18,944 bases of DNA from Flavobacteriaceae bacterium (GTDB lineage Bacteria; Bacteroidota; Bacteroidia; Flavobacteriales; Flavobacteriaceae). Shown here piece by piece: positions 15,277-18,944 of the stretch. Within the stretch, counting starts at the first letter, position 1. The number at the start of each line of letters is the position of its first letter. The notes beneath the pieces were generated by a model, which searched no databases, had not been told where the DNA came from, and was given only the letters and a program-made list of their open reading frames with translations. Both the position numbers and the translations under genes were made by a program. The stretch is taken from NCBI GenBank assembly GCA_947472705.1, contig CANJDA010000025.1:1-18944 (forward strand), written 5' to 3'.

Positions 15277-16785
15277 TTATTGAACGGCTAGTAAAGCATT
15301 GATATTTCCATAACCATATTCAGCATTTCTGTTTGGATATAAATTGGCCGACTGTTTCATTTTTCCCAACACTTGATCTCTTGTCCAAGTTGGATGTTTT
15401 GACCAAACCAATGCAGCTATTCCTGCTGTAGTAGCCGTTGCTACCGAAGAACCTCCAACGTAGTCAGTTTGATTGTCATAATAACTGTCAACTGGCACCG
15501 TATTTCCGGAAATGGCTTTTTGCATTACCACTGTAAAATCTACTTTACCACCTGTATGACACACATCACAGGCTTGATAAGTTGACCCCTCTTTAACTCC
15601 AGTTACCGCTACAGTTTCTGGCATCCAAGCTGGGAAAATCACTCCAACAAATGTGGTGAAATTAGTTGAAGTTCCAGCGGCACAAAAAATAAGTTTTCCT
15701 TTGCCGTAAGCATATCTAATGGCATCTTCAATTTTTCCAACAGAAAAAACATACCCCATTGACATAGAAATAATCTTCACTTTAGTATTATCTGCTAATG
15801 CTGTGAAAGCTTTTTTTACCCCTTCTTGCTCCTGATATCCATCTAATACAACATTGTAAGCTGCTCTATAAGTAACTAAATTGGCATTATATGCTACACC
15901 AACAGGTAATCCTTTGTCATTTCTTGGTGCAGCAGCTACAGAAGCCATACTGGTTCCATGTCCGCATAAATCGTTTACACCATCTGTTGTTGTAACCCAA
16001 GGCCAAATCGAATCAACATATACTCCATATTTTTGAATAGTTCTACCAGATGAAAGTCCGTTATTAAAACTAGAACCTAAAAGTGTTTGATTTGGAGAAA
16101 CTCCAGTATCAACAATGCCAATAGTAATTCCACTTCCTGTGCTCAAAGACCAAGCATTTGGTATATTATGTTGGTAAAATGTCCAAGGAACTTTGGCATT
16201 AGGAGTTGTAATTGTATAATCAGAATCACTTAAAATCTCAGATTCATATCCACACCCAGAGCTGGTGCCAACACTTGAGCGATTGGTATTTTCAATAGCA
16301 AAATATTTATAATCTGCGGGTTCAATGTAGCGGATAAATTTCGATTTTCTCAAAGCAATTATTGTTTCCTGCTTTGATATAAAGACATCTATTAAGTTTA
16401 AACTTGAATCAGATAAAAGTAAAACTTCATCTAAATTTTTATTTTCATACTTAGCTATAAGAGCCAATAAATCGTTCTGTATTTTTAAATTATTTGCTGA
16501 CTTTGCTCTTTCAAAATCATTTTTTGAACTTCCAAATCCAATGGTTACAACATTATTCCCATTGACTACTGCACTCCAAAGTAAATGAGAAGATGCTTCG
16601 CTCCAATTGAATGTTCCTTCTGTATTCAAAGATTCATCAATTTTGGCATTAATTTCCTGCGGTGTTAAAGGTTTTTTTTGAGTGGCATCAATTACTATTG
16701 TATTACTATTGTTTGAATCCTCTTTAGTACATGATGAAAAAAACATCAACCCTAAAACTACTAATTTTAGAATTTTTTTACACAT
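15277..16785 (-). CDS. Subtilisin-like (S8) serine peptidase lipoprotein
   Basis: The 502-residue protein has a lipoprotein signal ending in the lipobox FSSC (C19), followed by TKEDSN, whose Lys-Glu-Asp matches the Bacteroidota surface-export signal, so it is probably displayed on the cell surface. Residues about 40-160 look like a propeptide. The S8 domain follows: D226 in GIVDTG, H276 in CGHGTSMAS, and S447 in GGSSVATATTAGIAALV. The expected oxyanion Asn (usually AAGN) is replaced by Thr: CAAGTS, T372. The domain also holds the cysteine pair in CDVCH (C406, C409), which could form a disulphide or bind metal. It likely degrades extracellular protein, unless the Thr substitution lowers activity. 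The gene stands as a single unit with a terminator on its 3' side. The start has few alternatives because the signal peptide begins at this ATG. Confidence 0.88.
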   Translation of the reverse strand: MCKKILKLVVLGLMFFSSCTKEDSNNSNTIVIDATQKKPLTPQEINAKIDESLNTEGTFNWSEASSHLLWSAVVNGNNVVTIGFGSSKNDFERAKSANNLKIQNDLLALIAKYENKNLDEVLLLSDSSLNLIDVFISKQETIIALRKSKFIRYIEPADYKYFAIENTNRSSVGTSSGCGYESEILSDSDYTITTPNAKVPWTFYQHNIPNAWSLSTGSGITIGIVDTGVSPNQTLLGSSFNNGLSSGRTIQKYGVYVDSIWPWVTTTDGVNDLCGHGTSMASVAAAPRNDKGLPVGVAYNANLVTYRAAYNVVLDGYQEQEGVKKAFTALADNTKVKIISMSMGYVFSVGKIEDAIRYAYGKGKLIFCAAGTSTNFTTFVGVIFPAWMPETVAVTGVKEGSTYQACDVCHTGGKVDFTVVMQKAISGNTVPVDSYYDNQTDYVGGSSVATATTAGIAALVWSKHPTWTRDQVLGKMKQSANLYPNRNAEYGYGNINALLAVQ

Positions 16786-16880
16786 AAGTTTTATTTTGAA
16801 TTGTTTGACAGAACTAATTTAACAAAATATTATTATCTATCTTAAAACACAAACTATTTTTAATAAATTCAATACATTGA

Positions 16881-16912
16881 TTTCAATAAATCTTGATTTT
16901 GAATTACATTTG
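16881..16912 (+). promoter_or_regulatory. Promoter of smpB, probably giving a leaderless mRNA
   Basis: TTTC at 16881-16884, a 20-nt spacer and TACATTTG at 16905-16912 (perfect -7) lie immediately before the ATG at 16920. With the usual 4-7 nt from box to start site, transcription begins at or just before the start codon. Confidence 0.6.
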
Positions 16913-16919
16913 CCATCCT

Positions 16920-17372
16920 ATGTTGAAAACAATTAATATACTTAATAAGCGTGCTAAGTTCGATTATGAAATAATTGAAACGTATACTGCTGGTATAGTA
17001 TTAACTGGAACTGAAATAAAATCAATAAGGTTAGGAAAAGCAAATATAACGGAGGGATTTTGTGAATTTCACAACAATGAATTGTTTGCTATCAACACTC
17101 AAATTGATGAGTACTTATATGGAAATCAGTTTAATCATAAAGCCAAAAGTGAACGCAAACTGTTACTCAACAAGAGAGAACTTAAAAAACTCGAAAGAGC
17201 AATGGATACCAAAGGACTTACTATTATTCCGTTGAAGTTGTTTACTAATGAAAAAGGCTTAGCCAAGCTTGATATTGGACTATGTCGTGGAAAGAAAACT
17301 TACGATAAAAGAGAATCACTTAAAGAACAAGACACCAAGAGAGATTTGGATAGAATTAAAAAATCTTTTTAA
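16920..17372 (+). CDS. smpB: SsrA-binding protein SmpB
   Basis: The 150-residue product is normal in length for SmpB, the partner of tmRNA in rescuing stalled ribosomes in the cytoplasm. Recognisable blocks are the N-terminal NKRAKFDYEIIETYTAGIVL, TGTEIKSIRLGKANI, the FNHKAKSERKLLLNKREL segment that contacts tmRNA, and the basic C-terminal tail (KKTYDKRESLKEQD, DLDRIKKSF) that enters the mRNA channel. The ATG at 16920 is chosen over an upstream in-frame TTG at 16893 because that TTG precedes the -7 box. No tmRNA (ssrA) gene is visible nearby. Its stop interlocks with the stop of the convergent pcm gene over a four-base TTAA. Confidence 0.95.
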   Translation: MLKTINILNKRAKFDYEIIETYTAGIVLTGTEIKSIRLGKANITEGFCEFHNNELFAINTQIDEYLYGNQFNHKAKSERKLLLNKRELKKLERAMDTKGLTIIPLKLFTNEKGLAKLDIGLCRGKKTYDKRESLKEQDTKRDLDRIKKSF

Positions 17373-18010
17373 TTTTTATCTTCCAATAAAGGCACAAATT
17401 TAAAATCGCCAAATTCATGCTTTTCAAATTGAGTTTCGTTTTTGCGAATTAGCATTGTCATTACTTGTTCGTCTTTCCCCAAAGGAATAACTAACCTTCC
17501 TCCTACTTTAAGTTGCGCCATTAAAGCTTTAGGAATAATTGGTGCTCCTGCCGTTACAATTATACTGTCAAATGGAGCAAAATTGGGTAATCCTTTATAA
17601 CCGTCTCCAAAAGACAAATGTTTAGGGCGAATGCCTAATTTTGGCAATAAAACGGAAGTGATTTTAAATAACTCATTTTGTCTTTCGACGGAATACACTT
17701 TAGCTCCTAAAGCCACCAAAACTGCTGTTTGATAACCAGAACCGGTGCCAATCTCTAATATTTTATCATCTTTTTTTACTTGAAGTAACTGACTTTGAAA
17801 AGCTACAGTATAGGGTTGTGAAATTGTTTGCCCAGCAGCAATAGGGAATGCTTTGTCCTGATAAGCAAAGTCTTCAAAGCTCGAATTAAGGAATAAATGT
17901 CTCGGAATTTTACGAATAGCGTCTAATACATTTTTATCGGTAATCCCTTTTTCTTCCAATAGTTTGGCTAATTGATTTCGAAGGCCTAAATGTTTACTAG
18001 TATCTTTCAA
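17369..18010 (-). CDS. pcm: Protein-L-isoaspartate O-methyltransferase
   Basis: This SAM-dependent enzyme methylates L-isoaspartyl residues so that damaged proteins can be repaired. It shows FPIAAGQTISQPYTVAFQSQ (a family hallmark), the SAM-binding motif LEIGTGSGYQTAVL, and IIVTAGAP in the catalytic core. No ATG lies in frame upstream of the conserved region; candidate starts are TTG at 18010, 18022 and 18055. The 18010 start gives 213 residues beginning KDTSKHLGLRNQL after the start, which fits the usual flavobacterial length as I remember it, and lies downstream of a plausible promoter. The N-terminal choice is therefore uncertain by up to 15 residues. It is convergent with smpB and divergent from the oxidoreductase gene. 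Confidence 0.88.
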   Translation of the reverse strand: MKDTSKHLGLRNQLAKLLEEKGITDKNVLDAIRKIPRHLFLNSSFEDFAYQDKAFPIAAGQTISQPYTVAFQSQLLQVKKDDKILEIGTGSGYQTAVLVALGAKVYSVERQNELFKITSVLLPKLGIRPKHLSFGDGYKGLPNFAPFDSIIVTAGAPIIPKALMAQLKVGGRLVIPLGKDEQVMTMLIRKNETQFEKHEFGDFKFVPLLEDKN

Positions 18011-18031
18011 TTTGGGTTGCAATTTATTCGG

Positions 18032-18062
18032 TAAAAATAGAAAACAAATTAGCAATTATCAA
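18032..18062 (-). promoter_or_regulatory. Putative promoter of pcm
   Basis: On the minus strand TTG (18060-18062), a 20-nt spacer and TATTTTTA (18032-18039, one mismatch) would start transcription near 18025. This argues against translation from the TTG at 18055. Confidence 0.35.
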
Positions 18063-18084
18063 TTACCATTTATCAATTAATTTC

Positions 18085-18092
18085 TATTTTTG
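18085..18092 (+). promoter_or_regulatory. Putative -7 box for the Gfo/Idh/MocA oxidoreductase gene
   Basis: TATTTTTG is a perfect match to TAnnTTTG, ending 15 nt before the ATG at 18108. No convincing -33 box is seen in the AT-rich divergent region shared with pcm. Confidence 0.45.
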
Positions 18093-18107
18093 GTAAAATT
18101 TATTTTT

Positions 18108-18944
18108 ATGCTAAAAGTTGGCGTTTTAGGTGCTGGTCACCTCGGAAAAATACACTTACGTTTATTGCAACAATCTGAAAAATATGATCTTGTTGGTTTT
18201 TATGATGAAAACCAAGAGAATGGTGCTAAGATAGCTGCCGAATTTGGATATAAACAATTTGATACCATTGCCAAATTAATACATGCCGTAGATGTTATAG
18301 ATATTGTAACCCCTACCCTTTCGCATTATAAATGTGCTAAGGTAGCTATCAAATCGGGGAAGCATGTTTTTATTGAAAAACCTATTTCTACTACTGTAGA
18401 AGAAGCAGAAGAAATTATTGCTTTAGCCAAAGAATACAAGGTTAAAGGACAAGTTGGGCATGTTGAACGTTTCAATCCAGCCTTCACAGCTGTTAAGGGT
18501 ATGATTGAAAATCCAATGTTTATTGAAACCCATCGCTTGGCAGAGTTTAATCCAAGAGGTACTGATGTTCCTGTGGTTTTAGATTTAATGATACATGATA
18601 TTGATGCAATATTGAGTGTGGTAAAATCAAAAGTAAAATTAGTACATGCTAGTGGTGTTTCTGTGTTAAGCCAATCCCCAGATATTTCAAATGCTCGCAT
18701 CGAATTTGAAAACGGTTGTGTTGCCAATATTACTTCGAGCAGAATATCAATGAAGAACATGCGTAAGTCACGCTTCTTTCAAAAAGATGCTTATATCTCG
18801 GTGGATTATTTAGATAAAACCTGTGAAGTGGTTAAAATGAAAGAAGCTCCAGAAGTTCCTGGCGATTTTGATATGATTCTTCAAAATGCTGAAGGTGAAA
18901 GAAAACAAATCTATTTTGCCAATCCAGAAGTAAGTCACAATAAC
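18108..18944 (+). CDS. Gfo/Idh/MocA family NAD(P)-dependent oxidoreductase, 3' end outside window
   Basis: The 279 codons present start MLKVGVLGAGHLGKIH, whose GAGHLG (8-13) is the dinucleotide-binding turn of a Rossmann fold. EKPIS with K91 is the conserved family lysine, and D159xxxH163 (LDLMIHDID) supplies the usual acidic/histidine pair of the active site. Residues about 120-279 form the start of the C-terminal alpha/beta domain. Members oxidise or reduce sugars, inositols or related compounds, or bile pigments; the substrate here is not evident. The family usually has 310-380 residues, so the last few dozen codons lie beyond the window. It is divergent from pcm. Confidence 0.88.
   Translation, partial: MLKVGVLGAGHLGKIHLRLLQQSEKYDLVGFYDENQENGAKIAAEFGYKQFDTIAKLIHAVDVIDIVTPTLSHYKCAKVAIKSGKHVFIEKPISTTVEEAEEIIALAKEYKVKGQVGHVERFNPAFTAVKGMIENPMFIETHRLAEFNPRGTDVPVVLDLMIHDIDAILSVVKSKVKLVHASGVSVLSQSPDISNARIEFENGCVANITSSRISMKNMRKSRFFQKDAYISVDYLDKTCEVVKMKEAPEVPGDFDMILQNAEGERKQIYFANPEVSHNN

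Noticed and set aside
18326..18760. A 144-codon minus-strand frame opposite the oxidoreductase gene
   Set aside because: The plus strand encodes clear Gfo/Idh/MocA motifs over the same bases, so the opposite frame is a by-product.

Overview
The window looks like an AT-rich chromosomal segment from a Flavobacterium-like member of the Bacteroidota. The evidence is: promoters of the Bacteroidota type (TAnnTTTG -7 box with a TTG/TTTG box about 19-23 nt upstream), few Shine-Dalgarno sequences, a SusC/RagA-like outer-membrane receptor with an N-terminal carboxypeptidase-regulatory-like domain, lipoproteins with acidic residues after the lipid-attached cysteine, and a short menE next to a CPBP protease gene. 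There is no rRNA, tRNA, CRISPR array, insertion sequence or phage gene. No gene-free stretch exceeds about 300 bases.

Layout. Bases 1-482 (minus) hold the 5' part of a DUF47 phosphate-transport accessory gene. Bases 702-5654 (plus) hold an acyl-CoA carboxylase carboxyltransferase, a large RluA-type pseudouridine synthase and a secreted M1 metallopeptidase. A DoxX-family membrane protein follows and ends inside a bidirectional terminator shared with the convergent menE/CPBP pair (6218-8186, minus). An arsC-like gene broken by a frameshift (8253-8593) and a large TonB-dependent receptor (8678-11173) follow on the plus strand. Then come a 57-residue membrane protein with a textbook promoter (minus), fumarase class II with a GC-rich structured leader (plus), a CAP-domain lipoprotein (minus), a small conserved protein with a probable premature stop (minus), a GNAT acetyltransferase (plus), a VF530-family DNA-binding protein and a subtilisin-like lipoprotein (both minus). 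Last are smpB (plus), pcm (minus) and a Gfo/Idh/MocA oxidoreductase cut by the window edge (plus).

Most genes are housekeeping or envelope functions: TCA cycle (fumarase), menaquinone synthesis (MenE), acyl-CoA carboxylation, ribosome rescue (SmpB), protein repair (Pcm), and several exported hydrolases and receptors. I see no clear new multi-gene system.

The points most worth a second look are: the folded GC-rich element at about 11524-11580 in front of fumarase, which resembles a dispersed flavobacterial repeat; a perfect 19-bp palindrome in front of the carboxyltransferase; two apparently damaged genes (arsC-like at 8253-8593 and the small protein at 13828-14109); a subtilisin-like enzyme with Thr where the oxyanion Asn is expected; and a probably leaderless smpB transcript.
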